NCBI GenBank assembly: GCA_002327415.1
Contig: DCVU01000041.1
Span: 1 to 16,330, forward strand
Length of the DNA: 16,330 nucleotides
Reading direction: 5' to 3'
Origin: Smithella sp. UBA2180
Lineage (GTDB): Bacteria; Desulfobacterota; Syntrophia; Syntrophales; Smithellaceae
Part shown: in pieces, positions 5,747-13,823 of the stretch
Numbering within the stretch: the stretch's first letter is position 1
Layout: each line of letters starts with the position of its first letter
Position numbers and translations under genes: made by a program
The notes under the pieces: model-generated
Seen by the model: the letters and a program-made list of their open reading frames with translations, nothing else
The model's database searches: none
Told to the model about the DNA's origin: nothing

Positions 5747-8368
5747 TTATTCTTCCAAGCCATCATCGTCTTTCTTAACAGTCGCAGCTTTTAGAGGTCG
5801 GATCTTTCTGTAGACTTCCTGCGGAGTCTTTTTATTGCCATCAACCGTGAGAAGCCTATCAATCGTAATACCGAAAAGTCTTTCATTCTCTTCCAGATAA
5901 GGCTCAAGCAGATTCCAGTCTGCGGCGGTAATTTCGATAAACTCTCCTCCATTGAGCTGCTCATCAACAAGTTTTTCGTGCGGATCCCGGACATAGATCG
6001 CGCCTCCGGAAGCCAGAGAAAATATATTCGAACCGGGATAAGGCGTGTCATATTCACAAATCGAACCGTCCTCATCGTCAAAACCGATGCCGTTGAGAAT
6101 TACAAAACCTCCGCCATTGAGAGGATCACCGGCCATAAAAGATTCGGCCAGATAATCCAGCGCAGTTCCGTTAATAACCACTCGCGGACGGCCTACGGCG
6201 TTAATTAAAGGCCTGCCTGCCGCGTTACCCATGATAAAAGCAGAGCCTCCTTTTGCTCCGTACATAAATGTCTGGCCGACATCGCCAAACACCACGAGTT
6301 TTCCCTCTTTCATAATCTGGCAGAGTTGATCTTGGGCATTGCCGTGAACATAAATTTCCATGCCGTCAATGCCTGAGGCGATATAATCGCCTGAAGCTCC
6401 GTAAATATCAATTCGCACATCTTTTGTGGCCGGACCGAAACCGCAGCCGGTAAACCTCTGGCCGCGATATTTGCAAACAATGAAATGCTTCCAGCCGAGT
6501 TTGAAGGCCTTGACTATCATAACCGCGTCGCAAAGATCGCCTTCCGGTTCAAAATGTTCGGCATCAATAATCAGAAATCTTTCATTGTTTTTCGGCGCGC
6601 GCAGTTGCTCGCGGCAGGCCATATCAATCCGGACAAACCGTGAATTGGTCATTTCCGTGATAATTGGCGACGCGTCGAAAATATCATCCAGAGCAATTTT
6701 AAGGACATGCTGCAAGGAGCTTCTTTTTATCGCGCCGGTATTGAATCTACGATCATTCAAAAGCGTTAATGCTCGGATGGCCGTATGCTTGGAATCATCA
6801 TTTATCAGGGCATGATCATTGATAGCCTCAATGCAAAATCTTAGCTTGTCGGGATTAAAGCCGGCAATGCTATCCATTACATACGTAAATATTTTATCCG
6901 CAGCGGCTGAGTAATCATTTTCGGCAAATAAAGCATCAAGTTTTTCTTTTATCGGTTTATAGTCTTCCGTAACAGTTATCTTTTTATTAACGTCACATAC
7001 AGATTTGCCTTTGGGAGTTTTAATCACCTTGCCGAATTTGTCGGTACAAATGAGTTTCATTCCCTCCGGGGTATCTTTCAGGCTGAAAATAAATGAGCCG
7101 CCATCTGTATAGCTGCCGCCGCGGGCATTCCAGTATTTATCGGCTATTGGCCCGAAGCGCGGATCTTCCCGCGTAAGCGAAATTAGTGTCGCGTCAATGG
7201 CCTGCTTTTCCGAACAAATCAGACCGATCTGGACTTCACCCTCCTGCAGGGCAAAGACCTGCGGGCGTAGCATAGCGGTATCAGTAATACCGATCAACTG
7301 GAGTTGATCATTTTTAACGTCATTGCGCGCGATGATAAAAAACCACGGTCCATCAGGTGATGCGCCTACATGATGGGTCTGAATGGCTTTGTACAGTTTT
7401 TGCTTGTCAGCCGGCAACATGTCAAAGTCCATTTCCGAAGTCGGCGCCATGGCCTCAATTAAATATTCCAGAGGATATTTATATAACCTGCTCCATAAAT
7501 CCAGAAGCAACGCGGCTTCTTCCGTATCGGTCAAAAACAGAGGATAATAGTTGCGCTGTTTGAGGTATTCATTTACAGCCTGATAATTAGCAAAGTCACC
7601 GTTGTGGACCAGTGCTTCATTGAGTGCGCTAAACGGATGGCAGCCGCCCGGATGCCAGACACGTCCGCGTGTTGGATAGCGCTGGTGGGCCAGCCACGCA
7701 TGCGCTTTGAAGTCATCCAGTTTATAGTATTTAACGACGTTTTCCGCGTATCCCACGATTTTGAGGATCATCATGTTCCTGCCGTGCGACATGACAAAAG
7801 CCTTTTTTTCACCGAGAGACGCATAATAGTGCGTATTGATCTTAAAACTGTTCTGATAGAGAAATTCATCCTCGGCATCACGCCGATCCATGGATGAAAA
7901 TTTGTTATCCGCAATGAACTTATCGAGCACATCATCCTTCACGCGCACAAAATAACGCATAACATCAGGAGGCCGGACATCAAGACCGATACTTCGGTGA
8001 TCATCAATGGTGGCGAGCTTTTCCGATTTATCGATTTTAAAGTACGGTTTGATGTATTTATCTTCGATTTCAGTACAAACGCTTACATCAAGAAGAGCAA
8101 TGTGCAGCATGTAATCATCTTGAAGAACCTGTTTGGATACACCCAGCGCTTCGGGAATAAACCCGACAGCTCCAATGCCGCCGCCTTTTCCGTTACCTCT
8201 GTTGTGCATCTGGGCGGATGGTTCGAAGATGTTCTTTCCCGTCACAGGAATAGAACAGATAAAGCCTGTTACGCCGCAGCCTCCTTCTTCTTCGGTGTTT
8301 AGGGCCAAAGGCGGCACCTGGCTGCAAATCTCAGCGCGTGATATTGTTATTTTTTCAACATTATCCAT
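5747..8368 (-). CDS. Glutamate synthase subunit: class II glutaminase fused to GXGXG domain
   Basis: This subunit should release ammonia from glutamine for the glutamate synthase encoded just upstream. The N-terminal half is a class II glutamine amidotransferase: nucleophile C31 (GGCGVTGF), HQRYPTRGR near 229, and oxyanion/substrate motif HNGDFANY near 255. About residues 620-790 form the GXGXG beta-helix typical of the GltB C-terminus (IYGASGDYIASG, VVFGDVGQTFMYGA, GGSAFIMGNAAGR). The FMN synthase domain that separates these parts in ordinary GltB is absent and lies in the preceding gene. The middle part (about 400-600) is helical and unassigned. In archaeal-type synthases the glutaminase and GXGXG parts are separate polypeptides, so this is a distinct arrangement. 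The 30 residues before C31 would have to be removed if the cysteine acts as an N-terminal nucleophile. The RBS (AGGGAG, about 11 bases before the ATG) lies within the palindromic element at 8378-8515. Confidence 0.85.
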   Translation of the reverse strand: MDNVEKITISRAEICSQVPPLALNTEEEGGCGVTGFICSIPVTGKNIFEPSAQMHNRGNGKGGGIGAVGFIPEALGVSKQVLQDDYMLHIALLDVSVCTEIEDKYIKPYFKIDKSEKLATIDDHRSIGLDVRPPDVMRYFVRVKDDVLDKFIADNKFSSMDRRDAEDEFLYQNSFKINTHYYASLGEKKAFVMSHGRNMMILKIVGYAENVVKYYKLDDFKAHAWLAHQRYPTRGRVWHPGGCHPFSALNEALVHNGDFANYQAVNEYLKQRNYYPLFLTDTEEAALLLDLWSRLYKYPLEYLIEAMAPTSEMDFDMLPADKQKLYKAIQTHHVGASPDGPWFFIIARNDVKNDQLQLIGITDTAMLRPQVFALQEGEVQIGLICSEKQAIDATLISLTREDPRFGPIADKYWNARGGSYTDGGSFIFSLKDTPEGMKLICTDKFGKVIKTPKGKSVCDVNKKITVTEDYKPIKEKLDALFAENDYSAAADKIFTYVMDSIAGFNPDKLRFCIEAINDHALINDDSKHTAIRALTLLNDRRFNTGAIKRSSLQHVLKIALDDIFDASPIITEMTNSRFVRIDMACREQLRAPKNNERFLIIDAEHFEPEGDLCDAVMIVKAFKLGWKHFIVCKYRGQRFTGCGFGPATKDVRIDIYGASGDYIASGIDGMEIYVHGNAQDQLCQIMKEGKLVVFGDVGQTFMYGAKGGSAFIMGNAAGRPLINAVGRPRVVINGTALDYLAESFMAGDPLNGGGFVILNGIGFDDEDGSICEYDTPYPGSNIFSLASGGAIYVRDPHEKLVDEQLNGGEFIEITAADWNLLEPYLEENERLFGITIDRLLTVDGNKKTPQEVYRKIRPLKAATVKKDDDGLEE

Positions 8369-8377
8369 TAATTTAAA

Positions 8378-8515
8378 AACTCCCTTTACTTTTTCCCCCT
8401 TTTTTAAAGGGGGAAAAAGGGGGATAATTCAACTTACATTAAAATCTTCGTATCACTCGATTTTAACGAGTTTCATTAAATCTCCCCCCCCCCCTCTTTA
8501 AAAAAGAGGGGAGTT
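8378..8515. mobile_element. Small palindromic MITE-like intergenic element
   Basis: The 138-base stretch has 7-bp inverted ends (AACTCCC 8378-8384 / GGGAGTT 8509-8515). Inside are a 14-bp stem (CTTTTTCCCCCTTT 8389-8402 / AAAGGGGGAAAAAG 8406-8419), a 9-bp stem (CCCCTCTTT 8491-8499 / AAAGAGGGG 8503-8511) and a small hairpin (ACTCG 8455-8459 / CGAGT 8467-8471). An uninterrupted run of 11 C lies at 8484-8494. There is no coding capacity. C/T-rich palindromes of this look are common intergenic repeats in deltaproteobacterial genomes. It sits in the glt operon between the FMN subunit and the glutaminase subunit. The left end supplies the likely Shine-Dalgarno of the downstream gene. The mobile origin is inferred from structure only. 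Confidence 0.5.
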
Positions 8516-8522
8516 AGCTGTC

Positions 8523-10016
8523 TCAATTCGATGACTTTTCACTGTAATCTATATGTTCTAGCAAATCTGTCCGGCCAACAAGCTCTCGTACACTTCTCAT
8601 TCCGAACTTCTGCAGTATTTCCACAAGCTGGATATTCCAGGCGTGGTACATATTAGTAAGGCGTTGCGTGGCCCATTCCTCGTTAAATAAATCGGCCAAT
8701 TCCGAATCGGTGGAGGCAATGCCGCGGGCACAGCCGCGTCCTGATTCGCAGTTTCCACAGCGGACACACTCCAGAGAAACCATTTCCGCCGTGCCGATTA
8801 CCGCGCCATCCGCGCCCAGGCAAATGGCCTTAACCAGATCATGAGCAGTCCTGATGCCGCCTGAGGCAATGAGTGTCATCGTGTCCCGGGCACCCTCATC
8901 TTTCAAAAAGTTATGAACTTTAGTTATCGCATATTCTATGGGCATGGCAATGTTCTTTTTGGCAATGTCCGGCGCGGCGCCGGTGCCGCCATATCCGCCG
9001 TCAATATGAATTATATGAGCGCCGGCATAGTATGAACCTACCGCAACCATATCCACATCGTTAGGTGTCGAAACCTTAACGGAAACCAGCGCGTCGGGAT
9101 TCATTTGTTTGATCCAGTCAATATGCTTCTTGTGATCTTCAATGGAATACACCGAATGAAAGGGAAAAGGTGAAAACAACGAGGTGCCTTTGACCGCTTC
9201 CCTCATCCGGGCAACGCTCTCTGTATTTTTTTCACCCAGAAGATGCCCGCCCAAGCCCGGTTTCGCGCCCTGCGCGTATTTGAATTCCACTATTTTTACC
9301 CGTTGGATTGTTTCTTCGCGTACTCCGAATAAACCTGTTGCCACCTGAGTGATCACATGGTCGTTATACGGTTGAAGCACCTCCGGGTATCCTCCCTCGC
9401 CGGTGCAGGTGAAGGTATTCCAGATGGCGGCGTTGTGGGCTTTGGAAACCATTGTCGGCAGACTGACCGACCCGAAGGACATACCCCCGCCATAGACGGG
9501 AGTGGAAATGACAATATTTGCGCGGCCGTCATTTCTCTTGTTTAAGGGAATTTCCGTTGATATTTCCAGCTTGTCAATTTTCGACGGCTTGTCCGGGAAT
9601 TTGAGCCTCAGTTTGTCGAAGCCGCCGCCGGAATTACCAATATTATATTCCAGATCTTTCCGCTCGGGCGGATATCCCGTTTCCGCCATGATCCAGGTTC
9701 CGGTAATCATATCCGCTGTCCAGCGATAATCGCCGAGCGTTTCATACATGGGATTTAGCGAGATGCTCAAAGCCTGGCGCGGACATTTTGCCACACAATA
9801 AAAATCGTTATTTTTGCATTCCAGCCCGATGCATTTATAGTCGATAGGCACGCTCATCTTGTTGTGCCCTTCCTGTCTTTCGTGAACTCCATAGGGGCAT
9901 GATTTTGCGCAAGTCCCGCAGTTGATGCAGGCGGCGGATCGGGTAACTTTATACTTGGGCACCTGATGCTTAAATCGCGACGGCATTTTTTTAATTTTTA
10001 CAGTTGATGGTTTCAT
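8523..10016 (-). CDS. Glutamate synthase FMN subunit with N-terminal ferredoxin domain
   Basis: This 497-aa protein is the catalytic core that makes glutamate from 2-oxoglutarate and ammonia. The N-terminus carries Fe-S motifs: C30, C33, C36, C40 (CINCGTCAKSCP), then C62, C67, C74, C78 with unusual spacing. The FMN (GltB2-type) barrel follows with the family motifs GGGMSFGSVSLP, TCTGEGGYPE, YAQGAKPGLGGHLLG, HIDGGYGGTGAAP and IASGGIRTAHDL. Near the C-terminus C417, C420, C423 and C429 (CVRCGNCESGRGC) match the region that holds the [3Fe-4S] cluster of GOGAT. I chose ATG 10016, which follows the preceding stop (10021-10023) by 4 bases. A longer frame to 10184 would overlap the preceding gene by over 160 bases and has no family similarity. 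Tight spacing implies translational coupling. Electrons probably enter through the ferredoxin part. Confidence 0.9.
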   Translation of the reverse strand: MKPSTVKIKKMPSRFKHQVPKYKVTRSAACINCGTCAKSCPYGVHERQEGHNKMSVPIDYKCIGLECKNNDFYCVAKCPRQALSISLNPMYETLGDYRWTADMITGTWIMAETGYPPERKDLEYNIGNSGGGFDKLRLKFPDKPSKIDKLEISTEIPLNKRNDGRANIVISTPVYGGGMSFGSVSLPTMVSKAHNAAIWNTFTCTGEGGYPEVLQPYNDHVITQVATGLFGVREETIQRVKIVEFKYAQGAKPGLGGHLLGEKNTESVARMREAVKGTSLFSPFPFHSVYSIEDHKKHIDWIKQMNPDALVSVKVSTPNDVDMVAVGSYYAGAHIIHIDGGYGGTGAAPDIAKKNIAMPIEYAITKVHNFLKDEGARDTMTLIASGGIRTAHDLVKAICLGADGAVIGTAEMVSLECVRCGNCESGRGCARGIASTDSELADLFNEEWATQRLTNMYHAWNIQLVEILQKFGMRSVRELVGRTDLLEHIDYSEKSSN

Positions 10017-10020
10017 GTTT

Positions 10021-11421
10021 TTACAGTTTCTCTTTTTTAAATAGTTTTCCAAAAGTATCATTATCGATTTCTTCAAAGAAGATAGCTCTTCCGGTTTCAC
10101 CGCGCAGACGCCGTGCTTCACGGATACCCATGGCGCCCATGACCTCCAGAAGCTGTGAGTGCCAGGCGCCCATGAGATTGACAATCCGGTGCATTATCGT
10201 GCGCACGGAAATTTTTTCCAGTCCTTCAGGGAACAGGATGATCTTCTCCGGCTCTTCATACAATCTGGCTCCCAGCGCGATAAGCAGAGGCAAATCTATG
10301 GCGGTCAAGTCAGCGCCGCAGATCATGGCCTTCGGCACATGTTCGGCCATGGCTATTCCGCCGGAGAAAATAATTGTAACTTCATCGCGGATTCTATCCT
10401 CCACCAGTTTCAGATGAACGGCGCGAATGATATCTTTGGCCAGCCGCCGGTCTGTGCCTGTCGAACCCGTCTCCATACCGCAATAATCGGCCACGACATG
10501 GATAATCTCCGCGCCGCTTTGCGCCAGTTGGGCAACAAGACCTTCCACTGATTTCGTTGCGGGAACGCGGACGATGGTCAGCACATTATTTATTTTTTTA
10601 ATTTTATTCTGCAGTGCCGGCAAGCTATTTAATACTTCATCCTTATAATCAATTGCCACCATTCTGACGCTCTTGATCAACGCCTGATGTTTATCAATTT
10701 CTTTATGGGAAATTAACGGAATGATATTTTTAATGTATTTTTTTGTGTCTGCTGCAATGTGATCCGGGGACAATACGATGCAGGTATTGAGTTCTGCTGC
10801 CGCTCGCACGAGGGCAACTTTAACAGTAGGACTCAAATTCCCTTCAGGAAAATCAAAGATGATAGGAATTGGAATATCAATGGTATCGTGAATTTTAGAA
10901 AGTAAATTTCCGCATTCATCAAAGCTCAGGTGATTGAGCTTCCTGCCCAGTTCCACCGACGTGCTGATATATTCCCGTCCATGAATTCCATCGCGTGTCG
11001 GGCGGACGATCTCGGACATATCGGTCCACATGCTGTCAAACCCCGGGCCGGTAAACGGGCCTCGATAGCCGGCGCCGGTAACCGGAACTTTACCATCTTC
11101 CGCCTGCTTCCATAATGTAATAAGCATATCGGACTTCCAGTATGAACCGCCGATATTTAAATAATCCTTGTCCAGAGATTTTTCCAGCGCTCCACGGGGA
11201 CATTCCTGAATGCACCGGAAGCAGTTTCTGCAAACCACTGTGTTCGGGTCAGCCATTTTGCGCGGATCACCGCCTTTGCCCCGTTTATGAGCTTCATAGA
11301 TGCACACTTTGGTGCACTTGCCGCAATTAATGCAGTTTTCTCCCCGCTCAATCTTAAATTTGTAAACATAATCCAGATTAAGCGGCGTTACTTTTGCGTG
11401 AATGTGATATTTCTTTGGCAT
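10021..11421 (-). CDS. Ferredoxin-domain, degenerate glutamate-synthase-like protein
   Basis: A 466-aa paralogue of the following gene with the same layout: N-terminal two-cluster ferredoxin, then a GltB2-like barrel. The ferredoxin part is intact and classic: C30, C33, C36, C40 and C64, C67, C70, C74. The barrel keeps FSGGIAMAEHVPKAMICGADL near residue 350 and the C-terminal helix MGAWHSQLLEVMGAMGIREARRLRG, but lacks TGEGG, QGAKPG, the GGYGGTG phosphate/FMN loop (here YCGMETGSTG) and all C-terminal cysteines of the [3Fe-4S] region. It is therefore unlikely to make glutamate itself. A structural or electron-relay role beside the intact subunit is likely (inference). It begins 42 bases after the FAD oxidase stop and ends 4 bases before the next start. 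Residues MTLIASGG in the neighbour align with VTIIFSGG here, supporting common descent. Confidence 0.75.
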   Translation of the reverse strand: MPKKYHIHAKVTPLNLDYVYKFKIERGENCINCGKCTKVCIYEAHKRGKGGDPRKMADPNTVVCRNCFRCIQECPRGALEKSLDKDYLNIGGSYWKSDMLITLWKQAEDGKVPVTGAGYRGPFTGPGFDSMWTDMSEIVRPTRDGIHGREYISTSVELGRKLNHLSFDECGNLLSKIHDTIDIPIPIIFDFPEGNLSPTVKVALVRAAAELNTCIVLSPDHIAADTKKYIKNIIPLISHKEIDKHQALIKSVRMVAIDYKDEVLNSLPALQNKIKKINNVLTIVRVPATKSVEGLVAQLAQSGAEIIHVVADYCGMETGSTGTDRRLAKDIIRAVHLKLVEDRIRDEVTIIFSGGIAMAEHVPKAMICGADLTAIDLPLLIALGARLYEEPEKIILFPEGLEKISVRTIMHRIVNLMGAWHSQLLEVMGAMGIREARRLRGETGRAIFFEEIDNDTFGKLFKKEKL

Positions 11422-11463
11422 AATTTTAAAGTCATCTTCTCTATAAAGTTAATGTCAAGTGGG

Positions 11464-13314
11464 TCAATTATTCCGATCCACCATTTCCCAGTATTCCTTG
11501 CTTTCGTCAACCCGTTTCAAAAATTCGCTGATTTTATCTTCCGGTCGTCCAAATTTTGCTTCTACTCTCTTTTCCAGCGCGTCCCAAAGCATCATCAATT
11601 CCAGATTGGTTTGGCATATTTCTTCACAACCTTTGCAATGCATACACATAAACACATTTTCCGCTTCTTCTTTCGTAACTGGCCGTCCTTCAAGTAGCTT
11701 TTTAGCCAGAGCAATTTTCCCTTTCGCAGTAACTTCTTCATTTCCTGTGACAAGATATGCCGGACATACCGCAATGCAGTTTCCGCATTTGGCACAGGCA
11801 TGAGTGGTCAGCTCATAATCAAGGCTGTCAACTTTTTTCACCTTGCCTAAAGTCATAGTCGCTATTTTTCCAATAACAGGTGACAGCAGAATCAATAACT
11901 TTATGGAAAAGTTAAAAATGGACGGACGGAAAATAACAGCCGGAATATTGAAGAACTTTGATTTAATCCCAAAGAATTTACCCGGATTCATAATATTATT
12001 CGGATCAACATTGGCTTTATAGGCCAAAAGTTTCTGTTTCTTTTCGGCTTTATATAAATAGTTAATAAAGCCCGCATTCCAGATGCCCAATCCATAGGGC
12101 TCCGCTCCCATGGAAACAGCAGTTTTGATAAGCATCATGGCCAGTGGCAAGTCTATATAATATTTATACCGTCTGGAATCGCAAAGATAATTGGTCATGA
12201 TCAGAGCCATTTTGGTATCAATAATCTGAGAATCAATGAATATCTCCACACCAAAATTGGTTCCCAGTTTTTTTGCTTTGGCAATAAATTCCGCCGCCGA
12301 TTCTATGGGTATAATACTTTCGCTGCTCAGAATCGATGGTCCGAGGCGTTTTGTTTTCATTCCAAAAAGCCGCTCGTTCCATAGATAACTGGCAACATAG
12401 CGGGGCGCCTCTTCGATATTATTGTTTTGCTCGATAATTGTTAAAAACTTTTTATCTTCTTCAGGGTTGTCCAATTCCATCAAAACGGCGGCGCTCTTTT
12501 TAAATACCGTCGAATGCATCATTTCATTGATGTCATTTAAATGATTCTCATCAAGAAAACGGATTGTATTAGGTTTAGGCGCATCGGCCTTTCCTGATTT
12601 GATAAATTTTTCAATGAACCCAAAGGCGGCTTTGTCGCTTTCAAAATAGAACAGATGTGGATAAGAGGCTTGGGGAACATCACGCAATTTGAGATTGATT
12701 TCGACAATTATTCCAAACTCACCTTCCGTAGAAACGAAATATTCGAATTCAGGATCATGGGGAGTGATCTTCTTGACTTCGCCCAAAGGCGTTAAAACTG
12801 TTATGGACACAATATGGTTGGATAAGTGGCCATAGTGGAAGCTGTTGATTCCGTAACCGCCTGTGGCAATCCAGCCGGCGACCGTCGAAAACTTGCTTGA
12901 AGGATAAGTCATCAGGCACAGACCTACTTTTTTGGCCAGAATATCAATATCGCTCCATCTGGCGCCTGCTTCCACCGTAACGGTCTTTTGTCCTTTGTTG
13001 AGATAGAGAATTTTCCTGAAAGGCGACAAATCAATAACGATTCCCGCATTTGTCGGAATTACTCCTCCAAAACCCCATGATGCGGCGCCTCTGGGAATAA
13101 CCGGCACTTTTTTCTCGTTGGCAAATTCCAGCACTTTCTTTATTTCTTCGACGTTTTTAGGCTGGACAACAAAATCGGGTTGTATTTGGAAAAATGTTTT
13201 GGTCATGATTGTAGGGACATCGCCTATATCATGGCTGTAAATTTCTTTTTCTTCTTCTTTAGCGATAATTTTTATATCGCCTGCGATTTTTTTAAATTCT
13301 TCTGCCAGATTCAT
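11464..13314 (-). CDS. FAD-linked oxidase (GlcD-type) with C-terminal 2x[4Fe-4S] motifs
   Basis: A 616-aa oxidoreductase. About residues 45-225 form a PCMH-type FAD-binding domain (PVIPRGAASWGFGGVIP, VEAGARWSDID, STVAGWIATGGYGINSFHYG). About 240-460 match a FAD-oxidase C-terminal domain, ending in the family motif VDPNNIMNPGKFFG. The last 110 residues have two Fe-S motifs: C507, C510, C513, C517 and C557, C560, C563, C567. The CCG domains common in glycolate/lactate oxidase Fe-S partners are missing. Relatives oxidise 2-hydroxy acids such as D-lactate or glycolate; the substrate here cannot be read from sequence. It is the first gene of the glt operon, directly behind a sigma-54-type promoter. 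Because no GltD subunit is encoded, it is the best candidate to feed electrons to the ferredoxin-bearing synthase subunits (inference). ATG 13314 has a modest RBS (AAGAGAAA). Confidence 0.82.
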   Translation of the reverse strand: MNLAEEFKKIAGDIKIIAKEEEKEIYSHDIGDVPTIMTKTFFQIQPDFVVQPKNVEEIKKVLEFANEKKVPVIPRGAASWGFGGVIPTNAGIVIDLSPFRKILYLNKGQKTVTVEAGARWSDIDILAKKVGLCLMTYPSSKFSTVAGWIATGGYGINSFHYGHLSNHIVSITVLTPLGEVKKITPHDPEFEYFVSTEGEFGIIVEINLKLRDVPQASYPHLFYFESDKAAFGFIEKFIKSGKADAPKPNTIRFLDENHLNDINEMMHSTVFKKSAAVLMELDNPEEDKKFLTIIEQNNNIEEAPRYVASYLWNERLFGMKTKRLGPSILSSESIIPIESAAEFIAKAKKLGTNFGVEIFIDSQIIDTKMALIMTNYLCDSRRYKYYIDLPLAMMLIKTAVSMGAEPYGLGIWNAGFINYLYKAEKKQKLLAYKANVDPNNIMNPGKFFGIKSKFFNIPAVIFRPSIFNFSIKLLILLSPVIGKIATMTLGKVKKVDSLDYELTTHACAKCGNCIAVCPAYLVTGNEEVTAKGKIALAKKLLEGRPVTKEEAENVFMCMHCKGCEEICQTNLELMMLWDALEKRVEAKFGRPEDKISEFLKRVDESKEYWEMVDRNN

Positions 13315-13385
13315 ATTTTGTATTTCTCTTCCGTTACTATATTAATAATGGATTCTATTTAAAGAAGTCCAAGCGGTTACTTTAC

Positions 13386-13402
13386 AGCAAAAAAAGTGCC
13401 AA
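13386..13402 (-). promoter_or_regulatory. Sigma-54 (-24/-12) promoter for the glt operon
   Basis: On the minus strand the bases are TTGGCACTTTTTTTGCT. This matches the sigma-54 consensus TTGGCAC-N5-TTGCW almost completely, with exactly 10 bases between the GG and GC. The start would lie near 13375, giving a leader of about 60 bases to the ATG at 13314. Sigma-54 promoters need an enhancer-binding activator such as NtrC. No clear NtrC site was seen upstream. Confidence 0.75.
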
Positions 13403-13639
13403 TGACTAGCCTTAAAGGAAGGATTTGCTTATAATGAGACAACAAATTGAATAATTCTGTAAAAAATAAATTCTTAGAGAAAAATCATTAAAGCGCCAAC
13501 AAATATAATGTTACAAAATTGTTTTTTTACTGCATCTATAATACATTATTGTTCCATTTATAAATATAGACAAGCTGAATTTACAGCAAAGATTACTCAA
13601 GATCAAGCAGTTTTTATTCCATAGTTGCCAATATTAAAG
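13403..13639. other. AT-rich divergent region between the glt operon and glnN
   Basis: No gene is visible. The region lies upstream of both sigma-54-type promoters, where activator sites would be expected, but no NtrC-like TGCAC...GTGCA palindrome is present. TTTACAGCAAA occurs at 13580-13590 and again at 13381-13391 in the same orientation, and TGCCAAT at 13397-13403 and 13626-13632. Both may be chance or protein-binding repeats. Confidence 0.5.
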
Positions 13640-13667
13640 TGGACGAATGGCTGCGAATTGTTATAAT
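13640..13667 (+). promoter_or_regulatory. Possible sigma-70 promoter for glnN
   Basis: TGGACG (13640-13645; four of six consensus bases), a 16-bp spacer and a perfect TATAAT (13662-13667). Transcription would start near 13674, about 150 bases before glnN. It lies just upstream of the sigma-54-type element, so glnN may have a basal and a regulated start. Short inverted arms ATTGT (13657-13661) and ACAAT (13674-13678) flank the -10. Confidence 0.4.
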
Positions 13668-13685
13668 GTATTCACAATATGCAGT

Positions 13686-13702
13686 GTGGCATATTTTTCG
13701 CA
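13686..13702 (+). promoter_or_regulatory. Sigma-54-type promoter for glnN
   Basis: The plus strand has TGGCA (13687-13691) and TCGCA (13698-13702), with GG and GC exactly 10 bases apart. The -24 element is perfect; the -12 element differs from TTGCA at one base. The start would lie near 13713, leaving an untranslated leader of about 110 bases. That leader contains GAGCTC followed by seven T, possibly a weak pause site. Confidence 0.6.
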
Positions 13703-13823
13703 CTAAGCTAATCAGTTAAACTTGAGCTCTTTTTTTATATGTTGAGTCTGTCTCTGAGAGATTTGATAAAGAATACCTTGGTAAAAAAAATAAGAAATAT
13801 TTTAAAATGATAATGGAGGAGTT

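Noticed and set aside
8389..8419. Intrinsic terminator in the glt operon
   Set aside because: The 14-bp stem is strong, but on the transcribed (minus) strand it is followed by UAAAGGGAG rather than a direct U-run, and the downstream gene belongs to the same enzyme.
10017..10184. A 56-codon N-terminal extension of the FMN glutamate synthase subunit
   Set aside because: It overlaps the end of the preceding gene in another frame and has no family similarity; ATG 10016 is 4 bases after that gene's stop.
13723..13736. Terminator or riboswitch in the glnN leader (GAGCTC followed by T-run)
   Set aside because: The self-complementary core is only 6 bases with no loop; no known riboswitch pattern was recognised in the 110-base leader.
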